From: Belnapia rosea | Lineage (GTDB): Bacteria; Pseudomonadota; Alphaproteobacteria; Acetobacterales; Acetobacteraceae | Direction of reading: 5' to 3' | Assembly (NCBI RefSeq): GCF_900101615.1 | Contig: NZ_FMZX01000010.1 | Location: 62,001 to 126,000, forward strand | DNA: 64,000 nucleotides | In this document: positions 1 to 8,127 of the stretch, piece by piece | How the letters are laid out: every line of letters begins with the position of its first letter | Position numbering within the stretch: the stretch's first letter is position 1 | Program-made: the position numbers and the translations under genes | The notes under the pieces: model-generated | Database searches by the model: none | Told to the model about the DNA's origin: nothing | Seen by the model: only the letters and a program-made list of their open reading frames with translations

Positions 1-711
1 GAGGCGCTGAGCCTTGCCCCGGCCGATGCGCCACGCGCGCCGCTCGCCCTCGCCGCCGCCGGGCAGGAGCCCGATGCGGCCAGGGCGGCCGAGCTGGAGC
101 GGCAGGCCTTCCAGGCCGATCCCGGCTTCGCGCCGGCTGCCATCGCCCATGCGCGGCGGCTGCGGGCCGAGGGCAGCCCGCGTCGCGCCAGGAGCGTGCT
201 GGAGGATGCCTGGGCGGCCTCGCCCCACCCGGACCTTGCCGAACCCTATCTGGCTGACGACCCGGACCCGCTGACACGGGTGAAGAGCGTCGAGATGCTG
301 ATCCGCCGCAACCCGACCGCATCCGAGAGCCGGCTGCTGCTGGCGAGGGTGGCACTGACGGCCGGGCTCACCGGCCGCGCACGGGGCGCGCTGGAAGCGG
401 TGGTAAAGTCGGGCACGACGGACCGGCGCGCCTATCTGATGCTGGCCGAGCTGGAGGAGGCTGAGCACGGCGAAACCGCCGAGGCCCGTGCCGCTCAGGC
501 ACGCTGGCTGCGTGAAGCCGCCACGGCCCGGCCGGAGCCGCGCTGGCGCTGTGGGCATTGTGCCGCGGAGCAACGCGCCTGGGCGCCGGTCTGCACCGCC
601 TGCGATACTGCCGGGCGCGTCATCTGGACGGCGGAGCCGGTGGCGGAGCAAGCAGCGCCGGCGCCCGGTGCCAAGGCGTTGAGCGGACCTCTGCAGGCCG
701 TGACCGGCTGA
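1..711 (+). CDS. HemY-like tetratricopeptide protein, C-terminal part
   Basis: The reading frame is already open at base 1, so the N-terminus, where HemY proteins carry two membrane segments, lies outside the window. The visible 236 residues are Ala/Leu/Arg-rich and helical, with TPR-like pairs in which alternating Ala and Leu positions recur. Near the end are two Cys-x2-Cys pairs (CGHC and CTAC, about 15 residues apart) that form a rubredoxin-like zinc knuckle. This C-terminal pattern is what alphaproteobacterial HemY-like proteins show. They are inner-membrane proteins usually found beside the haem-biosynthesis genes hemC/hemD and are thought to organise late haem synthesis; their role is not enzymatic. 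The family call is from pattern recognition and the missing half would settle it. Confidence 0.7.
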   Translation, partial: EALSLAPADAPRAPLALAAAGQEPDAARAAELERQAFQADPGFAPAAIAHARRLRAEGSPRRARSVLEDAWAASPHPDLAEPYLADDPDPLTRVKSVEMLIRRNPTASESRLLLARVALTAGLTGRARGALEAVVKSGTTDRRAYLMLAELEEAEHGETAEARAAQARWLREAATARPEPRWRCGHCAAEQRAWAPVCTACDTAGRVIWTAEPVAEQAAPAPGAKALSGPLQAVTG

Positions 712-771
712 GGCGCCGAATAGGGTGTTGCCGTGGCGGGCGGGCGCGGCTATTCAGCGCCCGTCTGCGTT

Positions 772-846
<75 letters not shown>

Positions 847-865
847 GACTTTCCCTACCTTTCGA

Positions 866-1099
866 TCAAGCCGCCAGGCGCATGGTCCCGGAGACCAGCT
901 CCTCGCCTGCTTCAAGGCGGCCGAGTGCGCCCTGGCCGTCTTTCCAGGCATCCTCCGCATAGGAGAAGCTGGCATCGGAGCGCAGAACCAGCGTTTCGGA
1001 ATCGGTGCGGTAGATGGCCCAGATCCAGCGGCGCGGCGACCGGCCCTGCACCTCGACCTTCACATAGCCATGGAACCGCTTCTGCCGCTCCGCTTGCAT
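866..1099 (-). CDS. Small conserved-looking hypothetical protein (77 aa)
   Basis: This 77-residue protein is rich in aromatic and charged residues (WIWAIYRTDSETLVLRSD, then FSYAEDAWKDGQ). It has no signal peptide, membrane segment or Cys/His cluster. The residue mix is more balanced than the Arg/Pro/Ala-rich shadow frames on the opposite strand, which is the main reason to accept it as a gene. The pattern of a short beta-sheet followed by a helix suggests a compact cytoplasmic domain. I recall similar short proteins in Acetobacteraceae but cannot assign a function. It faces away from the downstream hypothetical gene, with about 230 bases between them. Confidence 0.6.
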   Translation of the reverse strand: MQAERQKRFHGYVKVEVQGRSPRRWIWAIYRTDSETLVLRSDASFSYAEDAWKDGQGALGRLEAGEELVSGTMRLAA

Positions 1100-1328
1100 T
1101 GCTCTACTCCATGTTAAACCGGAGATAGAATGACGCTGCGGCGCACAAATCGACCATACGTCCCAGCTTCACTTCGACGTAACATCGATCCGGCAGCATC
1201 GCCGCCTGGTCTGTTTAAGTGCCGGAATTCTGTGCGTTTCGGGCCAGAATGGGATGTTTGTTAAGGACCGAGCGAGGAGATCGAGCGAGGATCACTAATC
1301 GATGATCACCTTTTAGGTTCTTCGCGCC

Positions 1329-1661
1329 ATGCCCCTCTTCGGCCTGACACCCGTTCCGCAATCCCACCAGGCAGAGGCTTGGTCGGCCAGCACCTATCGT
1401 GGTCCCTGCTACGTCATGGCGGCTGACGAGCGTCGTGCGCGCCTCTACGCCGCCAACCATTTCGCCAGGCCGGATACGGCGCGGACGCCATCGGGCCTCC
1501 AGGTGGAGTCACCCTGGGTTATGCCGAAGGTCGTCGCCACGCATGTGACCTTCTTCCATATCGACCGCGCCGCACCGGACGGCACCGTCGTCCTCGCGCC
1601 CGAGGAGCCGAACGCCACGGTCATCGACCTGTCAGAGCGACGGCGGACCAGGCTCGCCTGA
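1329..1661 (+). CDS. Hypothetical protein (110 aa)
   Basis: The 110-residue product has a mid-segment STYRGPCYVMAADERRARLY followed by SPWVMPKVVATHV, and a charged C-terminal end. Amino-acid use is balanced, unlike the shadow frames here. I recognise no catalytic motif. An internal ATG (about residue 30) is an alternative start, because no strong ribosome-binding site precedes base 1329. It ends 26 bases before the stop of the convergent Rrf2-type regulator gene. The region between 1100 and 1328 upstream holds no other gene that I can see and presumably contains the promoters of this gene and of the small gene on the other strand. Confidence 0.5.
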   Translation: MPLFGLTPVPQSHQAEAWSASTYRGPCYVMAADERRARLYAANHFARPDTARTPSGLQVESPWVMPKVVATHVTFFHIDRAAPDGTVVLAPEEPNATVIDLSERRRTRLA

Positions 1662-1687
1662 GCAGCCGCCGCTGCCGGGTTTGGCTG

Positions 1688-2137
1688 TCAGGTGCGGGCG
1701 CCGCCCACCGCCTCCTGCGGCCATGGCGGCGTGGGCCGAGCTGGCAGGCAGTCGGCGAGGGTCGTGCCGTCGAGTTCGGTGAGGAAGGCCGCGCGCGCCC
1801 GGGCGAGCACGGCGCGGAGCCGGCAGTCCGGCGCCAGGCAGCAGGCGCCGCCATCGGGCCGGAAGCACTCGACCAGCGCCTGCCCCTCCTCCATCCAGCG
1901 GACCACGGCGCCGATACGGATTTCCGCGGCAGGGCATGCCAGCATCACGCCGCCATGGGCACCACGCAGCGTCCGCGCCAGCCCTGCCGCAGCCAGATCC
2001 TGGATGATCTTGTGCAGGTGGTTCCGCGGAGCGCCGACTTCCTGCGACAGTTCCTCGGCCGTCCTTAGCCGGCCGGGCTCGGCGGCGAGGCGCATCAGCA
2101 CGCGCAGGGCAACATCGGTGGAGGCGAGCAGGCGCAA
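1688..2137 (-). CDS. nsrR: NsrR-like Rrf2-family nitric-oxide sensor
   Basis: The 149-residue Rrf2-family regulator starts at TTG 2137; the frame stays open further upstream, but the family alignment begins at LRLLASTDVALRVLM. It has an N-terminal winged helix (NHLHKIIQDLAAAGL, then RGAHGGVML) and a cluster-binding region with Cys91, Cys99/Cys100 and Cys105 in the ECFRPDGGACCLAPDCRL segment. Asp8 is also present; in Streptomyces NsrR an Asp8 and three Cys ligate the [4Fe-4S] cluster. The tail FLTELDGTTLADCL closely resembles E. coli NsrR. NsrR proteins repress NO-detoxification genes until NO damages the cluster. The divergent neighbour is a truncated haemoglobin and the next gene is nnrU, which fits an NO-response module. 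IscR and RirA are less likely given the tail and Cys spacing. Confidence 0.82.
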   Translation of the reverse strand: MRLLASTDVALRVLMRLAAEPGRLRTAEELSQEVGAPRNHLHKIIQDLAAAGLARTLRGAHGGVMLACPAAEIRIGAVVRWMEEGQALVECFRPDGGACCLAPDCRLRAVLARARAAFLTELDGTTLADCLPARPTPPWPQEAVGGART

Positions 2138-2162
2138 GGCTGAACCCCTAAACTTGCATTGA

Positions 2163-2198
2163 CGATACCACATTACTGCGCGACGGTAACTGGTATCG
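2163..2198. promoter_or_regulatory. Inverted repeat, putative NsrR operator between divergent genes
   Basis: CGATACCA (2163-2170) and TGGTATCG (2191-2198) are perfect 8-bp inverted repeats 20 bases apart. The symmetry continues inward as TTAC (2173-2176) and GTAA (2186-2189) with a one-base offset. The element fills the middle of the 72-base gap between the two TTG starts of nsrR and the haemoglobin gene, where an operator controlling both would sit. It does not match the enterobacterial NsrR consensus, so assignment to this regulator rests on position. Confidence 0.55.
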
Positions 2199-2209
2199 GA
2201 GACACGAGT

Positions 2210-2659
2210 TTGAACGCCATTCCTGAAACCCCCGAACGACGTGCGGTCCTGACGCAGGAGATCATCGCCCGCACCGGACTGGACCCGGCCGCAATCGAAG
2301 CTTTCCTGCGCACCTTCTACGGCGCCGCGCGCACGGACCCGCTGCTCGGTCAGGCCTTCGCGGTCGTCACGGATTGGGAGGGGCACATCTCTACCCTCAC
2401 CCGCTTCTGGGGCTCGGTCGCGCTGATGACCGGCGACTACCATGGGCAACCCATGCGGGCGCATGCGCACCTCGCCCTGACGCCGGCGCATTTCGCCCGA
2501 TGGCTTGCCCTGTTTGAACAGACGGCGCGTGATCGCCTCTCGCCCGAAGGCGCGGAGCATATGCTCGAGCGTGCCCGCCGCATCGCCCGCAGCCTGGAGA
2601 TGGGGCTGATCCCTCTTGCCTTGCCAGCCAAGGGGCGGATGGCGACTCTATCGTCCTGA
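2210..2659 (+). CDS. Group III truncated haemoglobin
   Basis: The 149-residue product carries the group III globin signature: FYGAARTDPLLG (helix B/C), TDWEGHISTLTRFWGSV, then GDYHGQPMRAHAHL with the likely proximal haem His near residue 85, and HFARWLALFEQTA. Such proteins bind O2/NO and are linked to NO and peroxynitrite detoxification or to single-cell haem-redox roles. I place the start at TTG 2210 because GGAG at 2198-2201 lies just upstream and the extra N-terminal stretch from 2159 is not globin-like and would overlap the operator. It is divergent from the NsrR-like gene and 48 bases ahead of nnrU, so NO-responsive expression is expected. Confidence 0.88.
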   Translation: MNAIPETPERRAVLTQEIIARTGLDPAAIEAFLRTFYGAARTDPLLGQAFAVVTDWEGHISTLTRFWGSVALMTGDYHGQPMRAHAHLALTPAHFARWLALFEQTARDRLSPEGAEHMLERARRIARSLEMGLIPLALPAKGRMATLSS

Positions 2660-2707
2660 TCGGAACCCGCACCACGCCAACCATGGGCCAGAGCTGAGGT
2701 GTTGAGC

Positions 2708-3397
2708 ATGGGTGGTTGGGGCGAGTTCGCCGGCGCCTTCGTGGTCTTCCTGCTCTCCCATGCCCTGCCCGCTCGACCGGCGCTGCGCCGCCCGCTCGTC
2801 ACCGCCCTGGGCGAGAGGGCCTATCTCGCGCTCTACAGCCTCGCCTCCCTCGCCGTGCTGGCCTGGCTGGTCCTGGCGGCCGGACGGGCGCCCTATATCG
2901 CCCTCTGGGACATGGCACCCTGGCAATACTGGGTGCCCAACATCGCCATGCCGCTGACCTGCCTGCTGGTGGTCTGCGGGACAGGCGCACCCAATCCGCT
3001 CTCCTTCGGCGGGCGCGCCCTGGGCTTCGACCCGGAGCATCCGGGCGTCGCTGGCTTGGCCCGGCACCCGCTGCTCTGGGCCATCGCGCTCTGGGCCGGG
3101 TCCCATGCGGTGCCGAATGGCGACCTCGCGCATGGGCTGCTCTTCGGCGGGTTCGCGGGCTTCGCGCTTCTCGGCATGTGGGCCATCGACCGGCGCCGAC
3201 GACGGCAGATCGGTGCGGAGGAATGGGCGAGGCTGGCCGCACGCACCTCGTTCTGGCCGGCCGCGGCACTGCTCTCGGGCCGCTGGCATCCGCTCGGCCG
3301 CCCTTCCATCCCGCGACTGGCGGCGGCGATGCTGCTATGGCTCGCCCTCCTCCTGCTGCATGGCCCGGTCATCGGGGTCTCGCCCCTGCCGCCTTGA
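2708..3397 (+). CDS. nnrU: NnrU family membrane protein
   Basis: The 229-residue hydrophobic protein has about six membrane segments. It starts GEFAGAFVVFLLSHALPARP and contains GLARHPLLWAIALWAGSHAVPNGDLAHGLLFG cut into two membrane helices, with the paired His residues (ARHPLLW, GSHAVPNGD) typical of NnrU/MddA-like methyltransferase-related membrane proteins. NnrU was named from nitrite/NO reductase gene clusters in denitrifiers; its biochemical role is not settled. The ATG at 2708 has GAGG nine bases upstream; in-frame GTG 2699 is an alternative. It follows the truncated haemoglobin on the same strand, consistent with the NO-response module. Confidence 0.85.
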   Translation: MGGWGEFAGAFVVFLLSHALPARPALRRPLVTALGERAYLALYSLASLAVLAWLVLAAGRAPYIALWDMAPWQYWVPNIAMPLTCLLVVCGTGAPNPLSFGGRALGFDPEHPGVAGLARHPLLWAIALWAGSHAVPNGDLAHGLLFGGFAGFALLGMWAIDRRRRRQIGAEEWARLAARTSFWPAAALLSGRWHPLGRPSIPRLAAAMLLWLALLLLHGPVIGVSPLPP

Positions 3398-3438
3398 GCC
3401 CTGGCCCGGACCGATACGCGCCGCCCGCCTGACGGGTG

Positions 3439-3780
3439 TCAGCGTGAGGCGGGTTCCGGCTTACTCTCGGTGACATCCTCGATCCAGGTCAGGGCGGCGA
3501 CGGCCCGCGGGAACCCCAAGGTCGGGACCGCCAGCAGCGCCACCTGCTTCAGCGCGTCCTTCGATACGCCCTCCTCCAGCGCACGGCGGCAATGGGAGTG
3601 GACTCCGCCTTCGGAGGAGGCACCGATGGCGAGGGCCAGCTTCACCAGACGCAACGCCTCACCCTCGATCGGGCCCGCCTTCGCGCAGGCTTCGCCGAGC
3701 GCGGCATAGGCCCGGTAGAGTTCCGGATAGGCTCGCGCGACATCGCCCGCGGCCGCAGGCAGCTGCTCATCCTGTTGCAT
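3439..3780 (-). CDS. Carboxymuconolactone decarboxylase-like protein
   Basis: This 113-residue all-helical protein belongs to the CMD/AhpD-like family. It has the segment EALRLVKLALAIGASSEGGVHSHCRRALEEGVS followed by LKQVALLAVPTLGFPRAVAALTWIED. The usual AhpD CxxC redox pair is reduced to a single Cys in VHSHCRRA, so a peroxidase-type dithiol mechanism is doubtful. A CMD-like fold of unknown substrate is the safest call. The ATG at 3780 is preceded by AGGGA at normal spacing; the frame is open further upstream but that stretch is not family-like. It faces the nnrU gene convergently. Confidence 0.8.
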   Translation of the reverse strand: MQQDEQLPAAAGDVARAYPELYRAYAALGEACAKAGPIEGEALRLVKLALAIGASSEGGVHSHCRRALEEGVSKDALKQVALLAVPTLGFPRAVAALTWIEDVTESKPEPASR

Positions 3781-3919
3781 CGATTCCCTGTCCTTCGAAA
3801 CAGCCCAGGGAACGCCGCAGGCTCCGCCTGGCTTCGCGGCCGCATAGGGCCGCAGCTCCGGCAAGCTCTGCGGATCGAAGGGTCGCGCCGGGGATCGCCG
3901 GTGGCTCGCCTCAAACGAA

Positions 3920-3975
3920 AACCGCCTCCGACCAGGGACACCGCAGAGCGGTTTCGTCCATGGTCGGAGGCGGTT
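3920..3975 (-). terminator. Hairpin terminator after tRNA-Ala, with nested stem
   Basis: AACCGCCTCCGACCA (3920-3934) pairs perfectly with TGGTCGGAGGCGGTT (3961-3975). The 26-base loop holds a second stem, ACCGC (3940-3944) with GCGGT (3948-3952). Read on the minus strand, the stem is followed by TTTTCGTTT, a T-rich tail, just downstream of tRNA-Ala. This fits a rho-independent terminator. Confidence 0.75.
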
Positions 3976-3981
3976 CTAAAC

Positions 3982-4057
<76 letters not shown>

Positions 4058-4278
4058 CCAGGAAGGTGGCGCGGTATAACTGTGGCCCGCGGGGCGCGCA
4101 AGCCCCCGGCTGCGCTTTCTTGCGGCCCATCGCATCGGCCCGGCAGGGCCGCTTTCCCACCCTCCTTCATGGCACCCCTTCGCGCAGGCATGCCGGCGAT
4201 TCACGCCTCCGGGTGTTTCCACCCGGGGCGATGGCGGGCTAGGTTGCGGCCGGATTATCCACAGCCGACAGGGAGCTG

Positions 4279-4995
4279 ATGCCCATGGGGAAGGTGTACC
4301 GCGATGCGAAGGAGGCCCTGGCGGGCACCCTGCGCGACGGCATGATGATCATGTCCGGCGGCTTCGGCCTGTGCGGCATCCCCTCCCTGCTGATCGAGGC
4401 GATCCGCGACAGCGGCGTGCGCGATCTCACCATCGTCTCGAACAATGCCGGCATCGACGATGCGGGGCTTGGCCTGCTGCTGCAGACGCGGCAGGTGCGG
4501 AAGATGATCAGCAGCTATGTCGGCGAGAACAAGACCTTCGCCGAGCAGTACCTCGCCGGGCAGCTCGAGATCGAGTTCAACCCGCAGGGCACGCTGGCGG
4601 AGCGCATCCGCGCCGGCGGCGCCGGCATCCCCGCCTTCTACACCAAGACGGGCGTCGGCACGAAGGTGGCCGAGGGCAAGCCGACCGCCGAGTTCGACGG
4701 CGAGACCTATGTGATGGAGCGCGGCCTCGTCGCCGACCTCTCCATCGTGCATGCCTGGCGGGGCGATGCCGAGGGCAACCTCGTCTACCGGAAGACGGCG
4801 CGGAACTTCAACCCGATGATGGCGACGGCGGCGCGCATGACGGTGGCGCAGGTGGAGCAGCTGGTGCAGCCGGGCGACATCGACCCGGACCACATCGTCA
4901 CGCCGGGGATCTTCGTGAAGCGGATGATCGAATGCCCCGCCGGATACGAGAAGCGGATCGAGCAGCGCACCACGCGCAAGCGCGTGCTGGCGTAA
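4279..4995 (+). CDS. scoA: 3-oxoacid CoA-transferase, subunit A
   Basis: This is the 238-residue alpha subunit of a class I CoA-transferase (SCOT/AtoD/PcaI family). It has the family opening KVYRDAKEALAGTLRDGMMIMSGGFGLCGIPSLLI, then NNAGIDDAGLGLLL and SYVGENKTF. With subunit B it transfers CoA from succinyl-CoA to a 3-oxoacid such as acetoacetate, feeding ketone bodies or PHB breakdown products into acetyl-CoA. The exact acceptor cannot be read from sequence; 3-oxoadipate is the main alternative, but no other beta-ketoadipate gene is nearby. AGGGAG precedes the ATG. Subunit B follows after 12 bases, so the two are co-transcribed. Confidence 0.92.
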   Translation: MPMGKVYRDAKEALAGTLRDGMMIMSGGFGLCGIPSLLIEAIRDSGVRDLTIVSNNAGIDDAGLGLLLQTRQVRKMISSYVGENKTFAEQYLAGQLEIEFNPQGTLAERIRAGGAGIPAFYTKTGVGTKVAEGKPTAEFDGETYVMERGLVADLSIVHAWRGDAEGNLVYRKTARNFNPMMATAARMTVAQVEQLVQPGDIDPDHIVTPGIFVKRMIECPAGYEKRIEQRTTRKRVLA

Positions 4996-5007
4996 GGAGC
5001 ACAGACA

Positions 5008-5658
<651 letters not shown>

Positions 5659-5710
5659 AGCTGGGGTGGGGCGCCTCAAACCGGCTCAATTCCCCGCCCG
5701 GCGGATACAG

Positions 5711-5732
5711 CCAAGCCCTTGATCGGGCTTGG
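5711..5732 (+). terminator. Hairpin after the CoA-transferase operon
   Basis: CCAAGCCC (5711-5718) and GGGCTTGG (5725-5732) form a perfect 8-bp stem with a 6-base loop, followed by a loosely T-rich stretch (TTGTGCGATCTTCGTTT). It lies 53 bases after scoB. The weak T-tail makes the terminator role likely but not certain. The rest of the gap up to 5942 is comparatively AT-rich and shows no gene; it should contain the promoter of the RTX gene. Confidence 0.5.
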
Positions 5733-5942
5733 TTGTGCGATCTTCGTTTGAGGATTTTAGGAGTTAAAGGCCCTTCGGCCCTCCCCGGGTCGGCACGCCG
5801 GCTTCTGCAAAAAACAAAACAAGTTTCCTGTTGGCCATCCAAAATAACGACTCCTTGTTCCGGGAATTCGTGACTGGCCACGGGTGAAGGTGTCCAATCC
5901 TCGACCGGAGGGTGAATCTCTCCGGCAAGAGGAAACACCAGA

Positions 5943-6845
5943 ATGTCGTTCATTCCCGGCTCAAGAGCCGATGATACCTTGCGCGGCACAATCGGCACCG
6001 ACCTCATCCTCGGTCACCAGGGCAATGATGTCATCTTCGGGCGGGCGGGGAGTGATGCCCTGTTCGGTGGGGCTGGCCATGACTTCATCGCCGGCGACAA
6101 CTACTTTCTCCTGGCGGAGCCTTTCGAACAGTGGGAGTTCGGGCCACTCCAGGGCAGCACGCCCGGTCCGGGCAACAACCTCATCCTGGGCGGCGCGGGG
6201 AACGACACCGTCCTGGCGGGCTACGGCGCGAACACGGTGTTCGGCGGCGCCGGCGACGACTCGATCATGGGCTATGGCGCCGGCCGGGGCCATGATCCCG
6301 AGCTGATGACGGCCGACCCGAACCTGTTGTTCGGCGGCGCGGGCGACGACTTCATCCGGGGCGGCCCGAACGACGACCTGCTGGAGGGCGGCGCCGGGCA
6401 GGATACGCTGCAGGGCAGCACCGGGGTCGATATGCTGGCCGGCGGCGCGGGGCGGGACGTGTTCCTGTTCGGCTACCTGGGCAATGCCGGCGCGACGCGG
6501 GACACCGCGGTCGGGCCCGGGCAGCGGGACATCATCCGGGATTTCCGTCACGGGCAGGACGTGATCGACATATCGGGCTACTACAACCATCACGCCCCGC
6601 CCTCGGGGCAGCCGGCGGGGCTGTTCCTGGGCACGGGCGACTTCGTGGTGAGCTACGCCATGCAGGCGCGCTACGACATCGAAGGCGGGAACACGATCAT
6701 CAAGATCTCGGCGCCCAACGGCTTTCGCAACGTGGATGACCCGCCGGAGAAGCCAGCGACCTATTACGAGGAAATCGAGCTGACCGGAATCCACCACCTG
6801 ACAGCGGGCGACTTCATCCTGCCCGATCAGCACGGGCCGTTTTGA
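5943..6845 (+). CDS. RTX-repeat calcium-binding secreted protein
   Basis: Within this 300-residue protein, roughly residues 8-160 consist of glycine-rich nonapeptides of the type GGAGxDxxx (for example GGAGNDTVL, GGAGDDSIM, GGAGDDFIR, GGAGQDTLQ, GGAGRDVFL). These fold into a calcium-binding beta-roll. The C-terminal 120 residues resemble the serralysin C-terminal module (DIIRDFRHGQDVIDISGYYN) and end in LTAGDFILPDQHGPF, a plausible type I secretion signal. There is no N-terminal signal peptide, as expected for type I export. No catalytic domain (for example HExxH) is present, so this is a stand-alone repeat protein, perhaps an adhesin, S-layer-associated or matrix protein. No ABC exporter/HlyD/TolC set lies beside it. 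GAGG precedes the ATG. Confidence 0.88.
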   Translation: MSFIPGSRADDTLRGTIGTDLILGHQGNDVIFGRAGSDALFGGAGHDFIAGDNYFLLAEPFEQWEFGPLQGSTPGPGNNLILGGAGNDTVLAGYGANTVFGGAGDDSIMGYGAGRGHDPELMTADPNLLFGGAGDDFIRGGPNDDLLEGGAGQDTLQGSTGVDMLAGGAGRDVFLFGYLGNAGATRDTAVGPGQRDIIRDFRHGQDVIDISGYYNHHAPPSGQPAGLFLGTGDFVVSYAMQARYDIEGGNTIIKISAPNGFRNVDDPPEKPATYYEEIELTGIHHLTAGDFILPDQHGPF

Positions 6846-6903
6846 GGATATCTTCCTATACCCTCACCCGACCCGTTGCGCAAGCGTCATTTGACGCCGG
6901 GGC

Positions 6904-6953
6904 CCGGGGGGGGACGCCTGCCCCCCCGGTTGGTCTCTGGGCTAGCCCCCAGC
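6904..6953. terminator. GC hairpins between convergent RTX and OYE genes
   Basis: A CCGGGGGGG/CCCCCCCGG stem (about 6904-6929, loop ACGCCTG) is followed by a smaller CTGGG/CCCAG stem (about 6938-6953) just before the convergent OYE stop codon. They lack a long T-tract. Position between two convergent stops is the main argument for a terminator role. Confidence 0.45.
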
Positions 6954-6954
6954 C

Positions 6955-8043
6955 TTACGCCGCCTTCTGCGTCAGCGCCGGGTAGTCGGTGTAGCCGTGC
7001 TCGTCGCCGCCATAGAAGGTCTTGGTGTCCGGCGCGTTCAGCGGGGCGCCGGTGCGGAGGCGCTCCACCAGGTCCGGGTTGGCGATGAAGGGCCGGCCGA
7101 AGGCGATGGCATCCGCCCGCCCCTCGCGCAGCGCCGTCTGGGCCAGTTCCAGGTCATAGCCGTTATTCGCCATGTAGGGGCCCCGGAAGGCCTGGCGCAG
7201 CGCCGCGAAGTCGAAGCCCTGCGCGTCGCGGGAGCCGCCGGTCGCACCCTCGACCACATGGAGATAGGCGAGGTTGAAGGGCGCCAGCGCCGCCACAACC
7301 TGGTCGAACAGCGCCTGCGGGTTGCTGTCCCGGATGTCGTTGGCCGGGGAGACGGGGGAGAGGCGGAGGCCCACGCGCTCGCCGCCCCAGACGGAGGTCA
7401 CGGCCTCGGTCACCTCGAGCAGGAAGCGGGTGCGGTTCTCGATGCTGCCACCATAGCGGTCCGTCCGCTGGTTGGTGCCGTCGCGGAGGAACTGGTCGAT
7501 CAGGTAGCCATTCGCGCCATGGATCTCGACGCCGTCGAAGCCCGCCTCCTGCGCGTTGCGCGCGGCGCGGCGGTAATCCTCGACGATACCGGGGATCTCG
7601 TCCGTCTCCAGCGCGCGGGGGGTGACGAAGGGCTGGAAGCCGGCCTCGGTGAAGGCCTGGCCCTCCGGCCGGATGGCCGAGGGGGCGACCGGCAGGGCGC
7701 CCCCGGGCTGCAGGCTGGGATGGGAGATGCGGCCGACATGCCAGAGCTGCAGGACGATCTGGCCGCCGGCGGCATGGACCGCATCGGTCACCTGGCGCCA
7801 GCCGGCGACCTGCGCGGCATTGGCGATGCCCGGGGTGAAGGCATAGCCCTGCGCCTGCTGGGTGATCTGCGTCGCCTCGGCGATGATGAGGCCGGCGGTC
7901 GCGCGTTGGGCGTAGTAGGCGGCGTTCATCGCGCCCTGGATGCCGGCGCTGCCGGCGCGGCTGCGGGTCAGCGGCGCCATGACGATGCGGTTGGGCAGGT
8001 CCAGCGCGCCGAGGCGCAGGGGTTGGAAAAGGTCGGTAGCCAT
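6955..8043 (-). CDS. nemA: Old Yellow Enzyme family alkene reductase
   Basis: The 362-residue FMN-dependent oxidoreductase begins MATDLFQPLRLGALDLPNRIVMAPLTRSRAG. It contains VLQLWHVGRISHP, EIHGANGYLIDQFLRDGTNQRTDRYGG (substrate-binding His/Asn pair), and the C-terminal FMN-phosphate segment EGRADAIAFGRPFIANPDLVERL. Such enzymes (NemA, OYE, XenA) reduce activated C=C bonds and nitro compounds with NAD(P)H. Length matches NemA. I chose ATG 8043 from the family alignment; ATG 8058 and a longer frame to 8127 also exist and no clear ribosome-binding site decides. It sits downstream of the AmpG-like permease on the same strand. Confidence 0.9.
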   Translation of the reverse strand: MATDLFQPLRLGALDLPNRIVMAPLTRSRAGSAGIQGAMNAAYYAQRATAGLIIAEATQITQQAQGYAFTPGIANAAQVAGWRQVTDAVHAAGGQIVLQLWHVGRISHPSLQPGGALPVAPSAIRPEGQAFTEAGFQPFVTPRALETDEIPGIVEDYRRAARNAQEAGFDGVEIHGANGYLIDQFLRDGTNQRTDRYGGSIENRTRFLLEVTEAVTSVWGGERVGLRLSPVSPANDIRDSNPQALFDQVVAALAPFNLAYLHVVEGATGGSRDAQGFDFAALRQAFRGPYMANNGYDLELAQTALREGRADAIAFGRPFIANPDLVERLRTGAPLNAPDTKTFYGGDEHGYTDYPALTQKAA

Positions 8044-8127
8044 CGGGTCTGCATCCATATGCTGCGTTGCAACAACAGCTGGGCAGGCCCGGCGGCTATT
8101 CCAATCGGCAGGATGGATGGGATGCAT

